DNA of 64,000 nucleotides from Serilophus lunatus (GCA_013399895.1 VXBA01004877.1:368675-432674), one strand, 5' to 3'. Positions 1 through 13,650 are shown, counted from the stretch's first letter. Made by a program: numbers and translations. The notes: generated by a model from the letters alone, not told the origin.

Positions 1-2219
1 TCTCGGGTTTACCCTACTTAGTGTTAACCACAGACACACTGATTGGAAATCTTCTTAAAGGCTGTGATTCATTTCTGCCCCAGCCTGAAAGAAACTTTGG
101 TCTACTAACTGCCTGCTCCTAATGCAAAATGAAATTCCCTGGACTTTTACCAGTGCCACTATCATTGTATCACTCAGAGGCAAGATTATTCAGACTTCCC
201 ATCGGGGATCTGCAGCATCACCTCCGCACAGAACAGAGCATACCCAGAGACTGCAAATAGAGATGTTTCTGATATGCATGGGACAGATTTGGGCATACCC
301 AGATATACAATTTTTATAATTTCTGCTTCCTGAAAAACATTTGTTGGCATCTGATCATTGCTAAGAGTGACTGCTCGTTTGTGTTCAGTTCAGAGCCTGG
401 AGATCTCCAGAACAAGCCTGTTTTCTTCCTCTGCTTTATGTGATGGGAAATCAGTGAAGTGTGACAGACTTGCTGCTGGGGTGTCTGTCTGCCACATTTT
501 TGTGAAACTGAGAAAGCTGCATTTTGCTTGGTCCCCAAAATGCATTTTAACTTACTCATCCTTCCAAAAATGATGAAGGAGCTCCCTTTTCCTTCAGGTG
601 GTGTAGTTCAGAGGGTGAAAGTCACTCAGGTCCTACGTGGTTATTTTCTGGGCATAGTGTTAGAACAAGATGTTTATTCGAGTCTTTTCATTTTGGGAAA
701 TTACTCCAATGAGGGCAAGGGGTTTTGTTGGATGTTGTTTAACACCTTCAAGCTTTTTTACTAGTTTATGTTGGTTTCTTTAAATATATATGAATGCTGA
801 GGCTAAATGATGAATGGTGGTGAACAAGTAACAAGGAGGAAAAAAATCCACAAATACTCCAGTGTTAATTTGTTTTCTAAGCCAAGAAGATGAGGGAGAT
901 ACTAATTCTGTGTCATGCTTCAGTAAAACCCTGGGTAACATTCCTGACTCCTCCTCTTTCTTCTTATCATCTGGCTGTACAGCATTCACCCTATATTATT
1001 TAGGCAAAGAAAAGAGAATCCCTACTCTGGTGCCCAGCAAGTGCATTTAAATGCAAGTAAAAAAATTAAAAAAGAAAAAGGTAAAAAGGGACACGAAAGC
1101 TTGAAACATATTTTTTTCTGACTGTTGACATACCTGTGCAGGAAAACGAGATGGATCCAGCATCAGCAGGAGTCTTTCCTTGTGGAAGGCTGATTGATTT
1201 GCAAGACAGAAGATTGCCTGCTCATTTTGCCTGAACAATTTAGTTGAGTAGTTTTTGCTAATGCCTATGCCTATACCCATACCCCTCATATTTAAATAAC
1301 CTTGTACTGAGCATACATCAGAGTTTAAAAAGGATTCAGTAACTCACTGAAATATGTTATAGCTCTTTTTATGCATCCAGAGCAAGAGCAGAAAGACAGC
1401 AGAAAGGTATTAGAAGAGACTGAACGTTTATCCAAAATGCTATTTATATTTCATTGAATTGGCTGAAAAGGACTGTGGAAGCCCAATAATGAGTGAAGGA
1501 GGCAGGCAACCATCCCACTGTGCACAAAAGATGGTGTCTTGATGGATGATTTAATGATTCCAACATGTGTGTCGGGGACAGAGACCAGGAGGAAATACTG
1601 TGTTCAAGGCATATCTTGTTGGGGGGGAAAAGGGATGTGGTGCTTGATTTCTCCGTCACTTACAGTCTGATGGTCCTTGTGCTGCTGGTTTTGATTCTCC
1701 TGGGGCCATTTCTCATTGTGAAGGAAGGAGTCATACCTGCCTTCCCCAGGTTCAGGTCTCTTCTGGGATGAACTTACACATCAGATCAGTATCAATCCCC
1801 AAGTGCTCACCTTACCACATTCCTCAAGAAGGGGCCTGAACAAACTGTTATGTTTAATAGAGTATTTTCCCTAATACTCTAATTTCTGGAATGGGCCAGA
1901 AAAAAAATGAAAATACAGGACTGAGTCGGAAGCTGAAGAGATAAATATGGGAGATGCCTGGACAAGATAAAGAAGCAGAAAAAAGGGTGAAAGGTTTTCT
2001 CAATAGAAAGCTATTTTGACAAGGCATGTTCCTGCATTATGGTGAGGTGACTACGAATAGTGGCAGTTAAAACAGTTGCCCATGCCATCTTCTCATATAT
2101 TTGCAAGATTAAACCATTGATGCCATACATCAGCATAAAATCTGATGCAAGTGAAAAGACAGACAAGTGCAAATAAGCCCTCCGTGAATTTTCAGCAATA
2201 GAGTTAGGCAAATTGTGAC

Positions 2220-2455
2220 AGAGAAGGTTTAAGTTGGCTATTAGGAAAAATGTCTTCATGGAAAGGGTTGCCAAGGACTGAAACAGGCTGCACAGGAAAC
2301 TAGTTGAATCACCATCCCTGGAGATATTTTAAAAACGTGTAGATGTGCTGCTTAGGGACATGGCTTAGTGGTGGGTCTGGCTGTGCTGAGTTAACAATTG
2401 GATTTCGTTATTTTAAAGGTCTTTTCCAATCTAAATGATTCTATGATTCTGTGAT
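2220..2455 (+). repeat. CR1 LINE 3' fragment, diverged
   Basis: The segment follows the CR1 3' end: a block like 'gaatattaggaaaaatgtcttcat', the 'aacaggctgcacaggaaa' block, 'catccctggagat', and a terminal 'attctatgattctgtgat'. The octamer end gives the + orientation. It is 5'-truncated, and several indels suggest it is older than the copy at 3151-3646. Confidence 0.85.
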
Positions 2456-3150
2456 CTGAAATGTCACGTGTTAAAATGCTGAGCTCATACCTGAGTTTGG
2501 CTTGTCTGTACAAGACTAGGTTATCAGTGAGATTGATGCAATCTTTACTGACTGTATCTTCAATCTCAGCTTGTTGAATTAGTGGGTGTATATTCCTCCA
2601 AGTGCTTTGAGTTCTCTCATACAGCCTGACTTCTCCATAAAGCAGGAAAAGTATGTATATGGCTGGCTAACCAGTGTCTTGCTTAATCAATATTTGAAAA
2701 ATCAGCCTGTGCTGCTTGTGCATATTCACCTATGAATGATGGATGCTATCCCTGCAGGGCCATTTTTTTTCATGGAAACTGTCCAGCTCACCTGCAGGTC
2801 TTTTATTATCGAAGCAAATCAGTGAAACGACTCTTTGAAAAGGAAAAAAAAAATAAATCCTCCACCCTGCTATTGAACTGCAAAGTGCCACTACAGTATG
2901 TACGTTGTACAAGTCCCATTTCTGAGTGCAGAGATCTCAATACAAACCTCAAACAATATGTTTAAATAATTCTGTGAACTTTGGTATGTGCTAAAAATGC
3001 CTCCAGTGATATTTACCACTTTTTCCTTGCCCAAACACTGAGAATAATTATATTTTATTGACATACGTTCTGTCAAGATCAAGAGGCTATTGAGCTGCAT
3101 TTCTTTTATTTGTGTTGCTGAAGGAAAGATCAAATAGAAAAAACATAATC

Positions 3151-3646
3151 AAACTCAGCACTGGTGAGGCCACATCTTGAATATTGTGTCCAGTTCTGGG
3201 CCCCTCAGTTTAGGAAGGACGTGGAGATGATTGAGCGTGTCCAGAGGAGAGCAATGAGGCTGGTGGGGGGCTTGGAGCACAAGTCCTATGAGCAACGATT
3301 GAGGGAGCTAAAGTTGTTTAGCCTGGAGAAAAGGAGGCTCAGAGGTGATCTTATCACTCTCTACAACTTCCTGAAAGGAGGTTGTACTCAGGTGGGGGTT
3401 GGTCTCTTCCACCAGGCAGCAACTGACAGAACGAGAGGACACAGCCTCAAGCTGTGCCAAGGAAGGTATAGGCTGGATATTAGGGAAAATGTTCTTCAGG
3501 GAAAGAATAATAAAGCATTGGAATAGTCTGCCCAGTGAGGTGGTAGAGTCACCACCTCTGGACATGTTTAAAAAAAGACTGGACATGGCACTGGATGCCA
3601 TACTTGGAGGTCTCTTCCAACCTAGTTTTTCTGTGATTCTGTGATT
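3151..3646 (+). repeat. CR1 LINE, 5'-truncated, fairly young
   Basis: About 500 bp of CR1 3' end. It holds 120 codons (3164-3526) of the conserved ORF2 C-terminus, with landmarks LEYCVQFWAP, RVQRRAMRLVGGLEH, LFSLEKRRLRGDLI and TDRTRGHSLKL. A frameshift near 3490 moves the frame to that of IIKHWNSLPSEVVESP. It ends in 'ttctgtgattctgtgat'. It closely resembles the opposite-strand copy at 54272-54760, so both probably belong to one subfamily. It has no promoter or 5' part and cannot be autonomous. Confidence 0.95.
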
Positions 3647-4303
3647 TCTTCTTCTTTAACATTGTGATGTTCCCCTTTTAAGTACCTGTAACCTGACAGC
3701 ATCTGGGGCAAGCTTTCCCACCACCCCCCCACCACTGCTTCAATCAGCACTAAACCAGGAGCCTAATAAGGAGTTACATTTCTGTAAAATCCCAATGAAA
3801 TAGTGATAGCGCTGCAGGGATCAATACAGTAGACTGGATTTGACTTGCCTGGCAGGCTACTAGCTATTTATGGCAAAGCAGTAATCACACTGAGTTGGGA
3901 ATGCTTGGCTCTTCCTTCTTTGGGATTTAAATGAGTACCCAAACTGCAGGGCAGCACAGAGTCTGTCCCAGGCTTTCTGACTTGTATTTACAGCTGGCTC
4001 TGGGTAACTGTCCAATCTTAGGCCTCTAACAAGTCTTTCTAATTAGTCCTTTCTCAGTAATATTGCCACACTCTCTTGCTTCTTAATTGCCTGGAGGTTT
4101 TTTCCTAGACAATAGCAAGAATTAGGTCTTCTTCAGATCTGAAAAGGCCCACAGCTGTGCCCACACAAGTCAAACTACAAAATCTATGTTGGTAAGGTTA
4201 ATTCTGGATTTGTGGTGTCATCTACACATAGTAAAAACACAACAGCCAAGTTTATTTTTCTTCACTAATACCAAGCAACTAAGGAAATGTATTGCATCAC
4301 AAA

Positions 4304-4405
4304 TAATCACAAAGTCAAAGAATTATTCCGTTTGGAAAAACGCTTTAAGATGATTGAGTTCAACCATTAACCCAACACTGTCAAGTCCACCACTAAATCA
4401 TGTAA
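4304..4405 (-). repeat. CR1 LINE 3' terminal fragment
   Basis: On the + strand this reads as the reverse complement of a CR1 3' end: an 'aatcacaaagtcaaagaatt' start, then 'gattgagttcaaccattaac', 'ccaacactgtcaagtccacc' and 'actaaatcatgt'. About 100 bp with many substitutions. Confidence 0.75.
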
Positions 4406-7400
4406 ATCACTTTAGGGCTCCATATAGTCAATAGTGAGGAATACACTTTGAGGATGCAGTTAATCTGATTTCTGCTTTGCAAAAAGCCATCTTTAGTAGA
4501 AAATCCAAAGTCACCTCTTTTTGCCAACCCTGTAGCCAGGCCTTCCCAGAGGTGCAAAATCTGTTGTGCACAAATGTGCAAGGTGATGCAACTGTTTTTT
4601 TCAAGGGTTCCCTGTTTGAAAGCCCTAAGTGTCTTGTTCTCACAATTTGTTATACCCAAACTGAAGTAAGTCATGTCAGTGACTTACATTCCTAAGAGCA
4701 CAGATATCAACAGCCCTTGCAAGCTGGGACAGTTAATTTCATTAAAGGTTGCAGAATAAAGGATAATCATCTCAGCTGCAGCTTGGCAATAGCTTGGAAC
4801 AAATTTTTGGATAGAAGTGTAAGAAAATATTGGTTTAAATGCTTTCCCTGCAGCTTTGAATGACAATGAAATGGAGAAAGACTGAAACAGACATAACGTG
4901 AATTGCAAGCAGCAACCGATAAGGAAACTGGGGCAGAGGGAATGACTCAGTTGGCTGTGGTGCAGTCACAAATCCACATGGGGCTCTGGAAATTTTCATC
5001 TGTGCCAGTGATAACACACCAACTGCAGAGATGATTATGACAGTCAGAGAAATTCAGAGAGCAGTAATGAAAAATAACCAATGCAATAAACCACTGGGAA
5101 CTTCAGAGTCAAAGGGCACAAAGGATAATGTTTTGAAAATAAAAGGAAGAAACGGGATGAGAGGGTCTTTGATCTAAAGGCTTCTTCCTGCAGGTTTTAT
5201 CTCTCCAGATACAAAAATACAAGGCTTATGTCTATTCCCTTAAGAACTGAACAGCATGTCGAAGAGGAAAGAGAGGGAGAGAAAGCCTTCCAAGATAACA
5301 TTTAATCATCATAAAAATGCATGCATAAATGTGACAGAGAGAAAAAAATGCCTATATCTTAAAAATCAGTATGTAACAAATCTAACCAAATAGTAAAAAA
5401 AAAACCAAGGTGCAGTAATGCGTGTAGTGACTCGGACAGAACATGACAGATAAATATACACTGCCAGCTGATCTTCTTTTGTAAGATGACTATTTCATAT
5501 TTCTTTTTTATGAGCAAATGGTGCTTAATCCTGACAGGTGACATGTCGATTCTTACTTGTCCTGTTTTGGGACTTTTTTGAAAGTATTTTTCATTCTCTT
5601 TCCAATGGCTTTTTTTCAACATACTTGCTGTATACATTAACAGGTCTTAGAGACCCATTACAGAAAGCAGTGCTGAGAATAACTCCATCCTTGCATCTCA
5701 TTTCACACTTCTAGTGGCAATCATATTGTCCCCTATGAGGAAAGGGTGACTCTTAAATTGCGTTTAAGACCTTATTCAAAAAATCAGAAACCCTAACTTT
5801 GTTCCATTAAATGGGCAGCAAAGATGAAGGCTGAAACCTTACCTATCCCCTGGCCTGTTTGGCACCACCACCCAAGCCAATGTACATTAGGTATCAGGAA
5901 CTAATGTGGAAGCACAAGAAATGGAGGAGTGTCATGGGTCTTTCAAACTCCAGCAACCAAACTTCTCCTCTAGGGATCAACCTAGGTGATTGTATTTCTT
6001 CAGTAGCTATGCACGTGCCCTGGTGCTGTCTGCTCTGCCATCATGGAAATTCAGGCTTGGGTTTGCTTGTTTCACCTCAGGTTTTTGGCAGCCACAAACA
6101 TATGCAAATTTCTCTCAGCTCTGCTTAAACCAAGAGAGGCTTCGGGGTGTGGATAGAGAGCAGAGCTGAGAGTTGCCAAGTGTGGCACATCGTTAGCCCC
6201 TTGAGCCCCTCTGGTGACTCCCAACCAAAGCCCTCCCTTATGCAGTGTGTCCCTCACACATCACACTTGCTACTGACCTGTATGTGAGAATATTGTAACT
6301 GCCATTGAGCTCTGTGGACCCAGACATGGGGTGAATGAAACTCCCCAGGAAACAGACTGGATGAAGCTGAGTGAGATGAGCAAACTCCTCAGTGTGTCCT
6401 GGTATCCTGAGAGAAAAATGCAGAGAGCTACAGGACTTTCCTTCAGAGCATCATTTTACTAAAACCCTGCAGAGAATGCAACATACATCCCTCCTCATCT
6501 GAGTGCTGAATGAAGGGAGCTGAGTCCTCCCATTTCCTTGGTAGGAGGCAACAATGTGTGGGCCAGTGTATATCATGGATGTGTGCACATATATTTATGT
6601 ATTTATTATCACTATTCCAAATTCAACCTTGAGAAAATTAGACTGGTCCTATGTCTTCTGCCTAGCAGCACACTAGTGACCTGCATGTCTGCAGAGCTGA
6701 GTCACTGCCTGAGCACTGAGGGCTTTCCATCTGCAAGAGGTGGTCTTCTTACTACACTTCTGGCTCTACACAATCACAGTCCTTGCTTCCTCTTCAAAAG
6801 TGGACAGGGAGATCCAGAGGAAGACAAAATGTTGATTGCATTTTCAACACTATTTGGGCGAGGAATGCTGCAGGCAGGTACTTAATAGGGTTTTCAGAAG
6901 CATTTCTGCAGAGTTCATTCCTGCACCCACCTGGCTCTCAAAGGCAAGTGTCAGGGCCCTGGGGCACTCATGGGCCACAACAGCCCTGACCAGCCCCACC
7001 AGGACCCCTACTCAGGCACCCTGATTTTCCTTGTAGCACAGCCCTGAGCGTCTGGTTCCCACCTGAACTGCACTCCTCTGCCTCCTGGCTGGACCTGCTA
7101 TAAGTCCAGGTTGCAAACAAATGAGAAAAACAATAGAGCTGAGAAGACAGAGATGCTTGCAAGATGTAGGGTGACCCTGCCAGACCTCTTTTGGGCAGGG
7201 GACACCCCAGGCACCACCTCTCTGCCCTTGTGCTTTACAGAAGGCAGAGCTCTGGTCTCCCATTGCTCCTGCTGCCATACTGTTTATTTCTGGGTAGGCA
7301 ACATCTTCTGAGTCGTCCTTGTCTCAGGTCTGCTTCCCTGACTTGTTGTACACAACATAATGGAAGCATTTATGATCAAATGTCTTCCTTTGGGACAGAT

Positions 7401-9299
7401 CTAATATGTTTTTTACTTTTCATTAGCATCATTCATGCACTTGCTAAGATTAAAAGGCAATGTCACACGCTCCTTTGCTCCTGTATGAAGACAGCTTTAG
7501 GTCTTACTATCTTAGGGACTTGGAAGTAACATAAAATCTGCTTGGAAAAAGGCAGGGCTTGTTATCTGATTTGAGTGGGAAGGAGAAAGATTTCACACTG
7601 GAGGGGGTTCCATCCTCCCAGCTGGCCTCTAAATCCAAGCATGCAAATCCCTCATTTGTCTGGGCAGACCTCATATTTTAAAAGCTTCTGGGGGTTTTCT
7701 TTAATTGGTTTAAGAGCTTGGCTAATGCATAAGGTGCAGTGCAAACCAGCTCCGTACCTTACAGACAATTCTGGCTTGTCACACTACTCTTTCTGCAACC
7801 TGACATGAAAGAAAATAACACAACCAATTACAGGCTTCAGCTACATGTTTTGCAGGTTTATATGCCTGAGAGCAGCTTGGGATCTATATATATATATACA
7901 CCTTTTAAGTGCTGTTGTTTAGATTTGTGTTTTGCAACAGATATAAAGCAGACACCATTCTGAAAATGTCTCTGCTAGGAAGATTTTTCTTGCCTATTAT
8001 TAGCACTCTGTTTTTGCAGCAAGCGCTCATGAACCAATATGCAGAGTTTTAACGGACTTCAAAGAGTCACTGGGAGCCAAGTGATATGTGTGTTAAAAAG
8101 GGTTTAATGGAGCTGCAGTTGTTGTAGCACAGTGTCTTTTTATAGAAAGTTTTTATAGCATTAAGAAAAACATCCTTCAGATTTCAGTAGGATTGGCATA
8201 TGGATAAGGTACTTTGCACTGTGATTTTTGTTTATCTGCTATAGGGAGAATGATAAGTGGGAAGAGTTCTGCAAAACTCAGGCAACTGCTATTACCTCTA
8301 TTTTGAGTTTCATTATTTTTTCTTTTTTCAAAGAAAAGCGTGTATTTGAAAGCCAGTAACTTGGCTTTGAGAATGGAGATATGGAGTGATTTGTATTCAC
8401 ATTGAAGATTTTAAAGATGTCTCTTTTTTCCTCAGAGCCACTGGATTATATTATCATTAGCACAAGGCAAATCCTGCTTCTCAAATTTCAGACAAACTTT
8501 CTGGGGCTGTTTTTAAAAAGTCATAGGTCAGGCTCCCAAGGAAAGTAGTGGTTTGCAAAAACCACATTAAATACTAAAGCAGATCTGATCTCTACATGAT
8601 CATGTTGATCTACAGGAATTGGAAGGGAATCACTGATTTTAATAAATTCCCTAGTTCTCCTTTTACAGCAGCATTTATAAGTCTCCTTTAATTATTCCTG
8701 GGAAGCCTGCAGGGATACTAGATGAGACAGGCTCCTCATTGTCCTGTAACAACCCATGTCAACAGCCTGACCTTTTCTGAAAGAGCCAGGCAAGGAGTGG
8801 AAAAGAAAGGCAAGTACCCATGGCCCACTGGGAGGGTAAGAGACATGCCCAGGGTTACAAAAAAAGACACATAATGTTTGGGATGCTTAGACTTGTTCTA
8901 CATCTGAAGCAATGTCACTTAAACATGTTTTACTCTATGCTTTCACTTCAGGCTGGGAAACAACTGGTTTCTGCCTTATATGAGGAACACAAAAAAAAAG
9001 AGATTTGGGGAAACCTTTAGTTGTGACTGACAAAGAAGAAACAGCTCAGGATTTCTTAAGCCTTGCAGGCAGCTAAGGGCTGCAAGTGAATGTGCTCAAA
9101 GTTGATGAGAACAGGGGTTCAACTCCCAGTGTTGCCCGTACACTGTCAGCTGTCTCCCATCCACATGGCTCAATTCCAGCAAAACTAAAGCCCTGGCAAA
9201 ACCCCAGCATGGCAGCTCTGTCCCTCCTGCCCCTGAGGCTCTGGCTCGACTAGCTTCTCATTTTTTACACTCAGCCCTCCCAAACGGAAACCCTGGTCG

Positions 9300-9966
9300 A
9301 AAATTTTACACAAGCAGCTGGAGAGATATTTTTTCTTGCCTGCAGGGGAGCGACAGCGCAAGGGGGAAGGGTTTGCGGAGTGAGCTTCCTTTTTTTTTTT
9401 TTTCTTTTTGCAACACTAGTTGTTCAGGGGAGTGTCTTGCGTTATTAATGCTGAGTGGCTCCGGCAACTACTGCAGTTCAAGAGTGTTGCTCATACACTG
9501 CTACTGCAGGAGACACAGGAGTACTGAGCCAGAGCTGTTCATCTAACCTTCCTGGTCCTCCCAGGCCATCAGGTTGGGAAGAGCTACACATGGGGCAGCA
9601 GGGTCATAGAGGGGTGTGGAGAGCACCCTGAGGCCACAGGGGCATCCTCCCAGTCTGGTCATGGGGTGCACAAGTATATGGGACCTGAGGGGTTTAGTGG
9701 GTGGCAGGGCCTGAAAGGGGCTGAGAGATGTGCCAAGAGCAGGGGTTGGGAGAGCACCTGAGATGTGTGAGTGCGGGATCATCCACGCACCTGTGAGAGG
9801 GCAGACATCTGTGTCCCCACCTGGGAATCTGTCCCTTACAGCAACAGAGGCATACAAGTTTCCTTTCACGTCAAGCTGCAGGAATGCAGGATGCTCTCCG
9901 AGCATGTCCATGTGTCCATGTGCACCCTTCCTGCCTGACTTCTTCCTTTTTTTTTCTTTCCTTAGG
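9300..9966 (+). promoter_or_regulatory. Candidate AOAH promoter and 5' leader
   Basis: This stretch is GC-richer than its surroundings and lies directly 5' of the first coding exon. There are two purine-rich ETS/PU.1-like sites: 'gggggaaggg' near 9362 and the reverse-oriented 'gcttcctttt' near 9384, followed by a long T run. A C/EBP-like 'ttgcgtta' is at 9437. PU.1 and C/EBP sites would suit a myeloid gene, which AOAH is in mammals, but such short motifs also occur by chance. There is no convincing TATA box. A donor-like GTGAGT at 9767-9772 and an acceptor-like pyrimidine tract ending in AG at 9964-9965 could bound a 5' UTR intron of about 200 bp, placing an untranslated exon somewhere in 9450-9766. 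The start site is unknown. Confidence 0.35.
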
Positions 9967-10120
9967 ATGAAGAGGCCTAGGCAAACATTCCTTAATTTAT
10001 TCTGCATCCTCTGGCTCTTGCTTCTGCAGAAGGCTGCCTCTTCCTCCCCTCTACCCCTTGAAAACGACCCACCACCTGCTTCGCTCCCTGTTGGACTGTA
10101 CAAAGGACAGACCTGTGTTG
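9967..10120 (+). CDS. AOAH: AOAH coding exon 1: signal peptide, propeptide, start of saposin domain
   Basis: The exon encodes residues 1-51 and the first base of codon 52. The ATG has A at -3. The first 25 or so residues are a classic signal peptide: basic start MKRPRQ, hydrophobic core FLNLFCILWLLLL, and a small-residue region QKAASSS for cleavage. A Pro/Ser-rich propeptide-like stretch follows, then GQTCVG, which begins the saposin-B domain with Cys50. The donor is G|GTATGT, phase 1. The frame is open upstream to 9730 but without a convincing ATG. The base before the ATG is preceded by a long pyrimidine tract and AG, so this exon may itself be spliced to a 5' UTR exon. The match to human is weak over the signal peptide and clear from TCVG on. 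Confidence 0.88.
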
Positions 10121-12242
10121 GTATGTATCCAGGTTTTGTTTGCCTGCTGGACTAGTTCATTTGTTACTCCATTGGCAAGCTGAGAATTACTATGCATGTC
10201 ATAAATCGCTCCTTTATCTATTTCAACAGCTGTACTGCAAAACACTTGTACTCTTTGGTGAAACAGTCACTGGAGATTTTGCAAGGCCATCATGAGGTCT
10301 GGAGTTATTTTATGATTTTGTTTTTGAGTGGCTGCTTCACAAAGTTCATATTCTTGCTCTGTGGGGAATGGCATCTGAAAAGCTGGGTTTAATGTCTGTA
10401 GGTCTGAGAGAAGGAGAAAGGATGTTTGTGAGATCCTTGTATTTGTTAGGGTCTTTTGCTAACTGCAGGAAGGCTCTGTTCCCTTCACACTTGCCCAGGG
10501 TTTCCTCATTAACTTTATTGCCTCAGAAACTACACTTAAGAATGGTTGTTCCATACTTAGGCTAGAGACCTTTGTGATCTGGATAGTTGTCTCTGAACAG
10601 CCAAGTTGCAAAGGCTATTTCCTCACATTTCCTTTCCTTTTTGTGAGTACATGCATCTGCATGACCTGTACTAAAGTGGGGCAAGCTGGCATCCCCCCTC
10701 TCATGTGACTTTGGTGACTGTGGTAATCTCCACAGTACCCGTAGCTGGGCATACCCCCAGCTGGCTAAGTGATTCCCAGAGCAAGACCAGTAACACTAGA
10801 ATTAGTTTAAACTGTAGATATCTCTGCACCAGAAATAACCTTGGCATGAGACTCTGTATATCTAAAGAGATGTGGGAGCTTATATTTTTTTATGCAAATG
10901 TGAAATGGTGGATATGTCTTATGCATTACAATCAAATGCTTTATTTTGTCTTCTCTTAGACTCACTGATCTTAGAGGACTTCTCCAGTCCAAATAATTCT
11001 ATCATATTTTTAGTTTCCCAGCACAAAAGTACTGTAAGCATAAACCCTGTCACAGCTCTCCATCAGAAGGAAATAGTTCTTTTCACTGTGGCTCAAGGAA
11101 TACAATTAGAAATAATAATCATAAGCTTGAGAAGAGTAGTTTTTTGTCTCACTTCTGAGCCATCCACAGTGCCCCTGAAGGTTTCGATACCAGCGAGGCA
11201 GGGTGAACTGAAAGCAGAGTGAAGTCAGGGTGGTGAGGCTTGTGCAGCCCCTGACAGGGTTCAGCCATGTGATAATATGAGAACAAGTGGTGAAAAGTAG
11301 AAATGACTGTCAGGGACTGGCCTTGTTTGGACTGGCAGCCACACAAGCAGTGACTGAGCAGCTGCCACAGCGAGGGGGAAGAGATGTTGTTTAATGGTGA
11401 GAACTTTAGGCAGCTATAGTTTTGATGGCACAGGAAAGGTAGTGATCATACTTGTCTGTGGGATTTTTACACTGGTGTTTTTTGCATGTCCAATGTGAGC
11501 ACTGGCTGCCCTTTCCGCTCTATTGATCCAGAAAAGTTCTAAATTCCTAAAGTAACTGCATATTGCATTGAAGTTGCCTTACAAAAGATAACTTGTCCTT
11601 TTGCTCCCTCATAAAGGGATATGAGTTGTGTCAGCTCCATTGCTGGGACCACTGAACGTCTCCCTGGTGTGTTTGTTCAGTGAGAAGACATGAGAAACAC
11701 TGCCTCCAACACCAGTTTTTTTCTCTGAGGTGTCCCTCAGATAAAAACATCCTTGTGAGCTTGACTCAGGACCAAAACAGAGGGTGCCCACCTCTGTAAA
11801 CCTCAAGATAAAAATGAAGTGTGGCAAGTGTTAAAAATGCATGGGCCAGATCTGACAGGAAGGGCTGCTGGCTGCTGGCCCAGATGGGCACCACTGGGCT
11901 TTCCCTGATGAGCTGCTCTCTCAACTAACTCTTGAAAACACTGACTGTCTCCCTTTGCTGTCTCAAGTAGGAAAGGGAAAGCACAGGGGAATGCATAGTT
12001 GCACTTGCCGTGGCTTGGAGCAGGGGTAACCTGCCATGGCTTGGAGCAGGTCAGTTCTTCCATCTGATTCAGTAACTAGTCCTCTCAGGAGCAGAAATTA
12101 AGCCAAAATCAGCTTGTAATTTCCTTCCAACAGCTTGATCCCAAACCCTGATAGCTTACTTTACCATCTGGGAAGGTAATGGGAAAGAACATAAGAATTT
12201 CCTTGTTGACTTCTTGGCCTTATATATCAAGGCAGCATTTTT

Positions 12243-12440
12243 CATAGAATGCTTTGGGTTGGAAGGGACCTTAAAGATCATATAGTTCCAGCCTCCCTGA
12301 CATCAGCAGGGAACCTTCCTCTAGACCAGGTTGCTCAAAGCACATGCAGGCTGGCCTTGAACAGTGCCGGGGATGGGGCATCCTCTTCCAGTGCTTTCTC
12401 ACACTCACAGTGAAGAACTTCTTACTAAATATCTAGTTTA
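12243..12440 (-). repeat. CR1 LINE 3' fragment
   Basis: The + strand reads 'catagaatgctttgggttgg', 'aagggaccttaaagatcata', 'ctctagaccaggttgctcaa' and 'cagtgaagaacttcttacta'. This is the reverse complement of the CR1 3' end and the last codons of its ORF2. About 200 bp, moderately diverged. Confidence 0.9.
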
Positions 12441-13650
12441 ATTTTTAGTGTGAGACACGCCTGCTGCCAAACATAGGCAAAATATAGTATAGGAGACTTT
12501 ACTGAAGAAATGGAGATTTTCATGCAAGTTAAGTGTGCAGTCGAGTGTCTGATCTTTCAAAGTTATCTGCCTCTCTTTTCTGAGGGAAACGAGGTGACTG
12601 ACTGCGCATTGAATGGTCATTTCTGATTACCCCTCTGTACCACCTGCATGATGGAGATTGCTATGTTAGTAGCCAAAGCCTGTCAGAAGATGGATGCCCT
12701 TTCAGTGACAAAACCAAGAAAATATTTCCCATTAATCCTGTTCACTGAAAGTATCACACTTCTTGAAGAAATATGTAGAAATAATATGACAGGAGAGCAG
12801 AGTGTGACGCTGGTACTTGATTGCTTTCTCCTTCTGTTCTGCTTGCTAGCAGCATTTCCTGGGTAGGCACCACCATCTGCCCCATTATATTCTGGTCATA
12901 CTGGCCAAGCAGTTGGATGCTTTAATGGGTTTTTCTCTTAGAAGATCATGGGAGATGTATTTTGGGTAGGCACTTGTATGCTGATAAGGAATAGAGCTGG
13001 AGGAGAGGAGGGTATGCCCCCGTGAGATGCCACAGCAGGCTGAAAAACTCAGACAATTCATAGGGAAAGGTTATTCAAAACACATCTGCTTTCTGATAGT
13101 TACTTGTCTAAAAAAGGTGACTCTTTTACAGCAAACTTGTATTGGAAAACATTTAGACAGAAGTTTTAATCAGCCTCTATAACTGTAGAAAAAGTAGTTT
13201 TTTCTACATTTTCTTGAAAAATGTACCTGCTTCATTCAGGGAAAGTCTGTTATTTATCATTGATTTGGTGTGCAAATAAAGTAACTAGAGTGCCCCCACC
13301 TAAAAACATGTCTATTACTATCGCCTTTTAGAGTTATGGCAAAGAGGGGAACAGCACATAATAATAATCCTTCAAGCCATGGGGTTATGTGCAGTCTCTA
13401 ACCATCCAACATAACTGGTCTATAACATTTTCTAACGCCCCTGATAAATGGTGTTTTTTTGGCCATGCCACGAGAAAAACTTTCCCAACAGCTGACAGTC
13501 TCTTTTCTTTATCAGTGTTTTCTGTCTCCCTAGGCTGCATTCTGTGAAATCATCTCAAGCCCCTTCCTGTGGGCCTTTTGCAGTCTTTACATGTGATATA
13601 GTCTTCTATTTTTAACTTATGGTAGATAAAAGGACTTTTGTAAGTTTTCA

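Larger units (their letters stand above)
1..9300. other. Intergenic region upstream of AOAH
   Basis: No coding exon was recognised on either strand. Open frames here are short (under about 120 codons), lack homology I recognise, and the longest belongs to a CR1 repeat. Three CR1 fragments (about 2220-2455, 3151-3646, 4304-4405) are listed separately. The rest is unremarkable AT-rich sequence with small TA and T-rich runs. In mammals the gene upstream of AOAH is ELMO1, but I see no ELMO1 exon here. Confidence 0.7.

Noticed and set aside
9543..10103. Minus-strand open frame of 186 codons overlapping AOAH exon 1
   Set aside because: It lies antisense to a real exon in a GC-richer stretch, has low-complexity composition and no recognisable domain.
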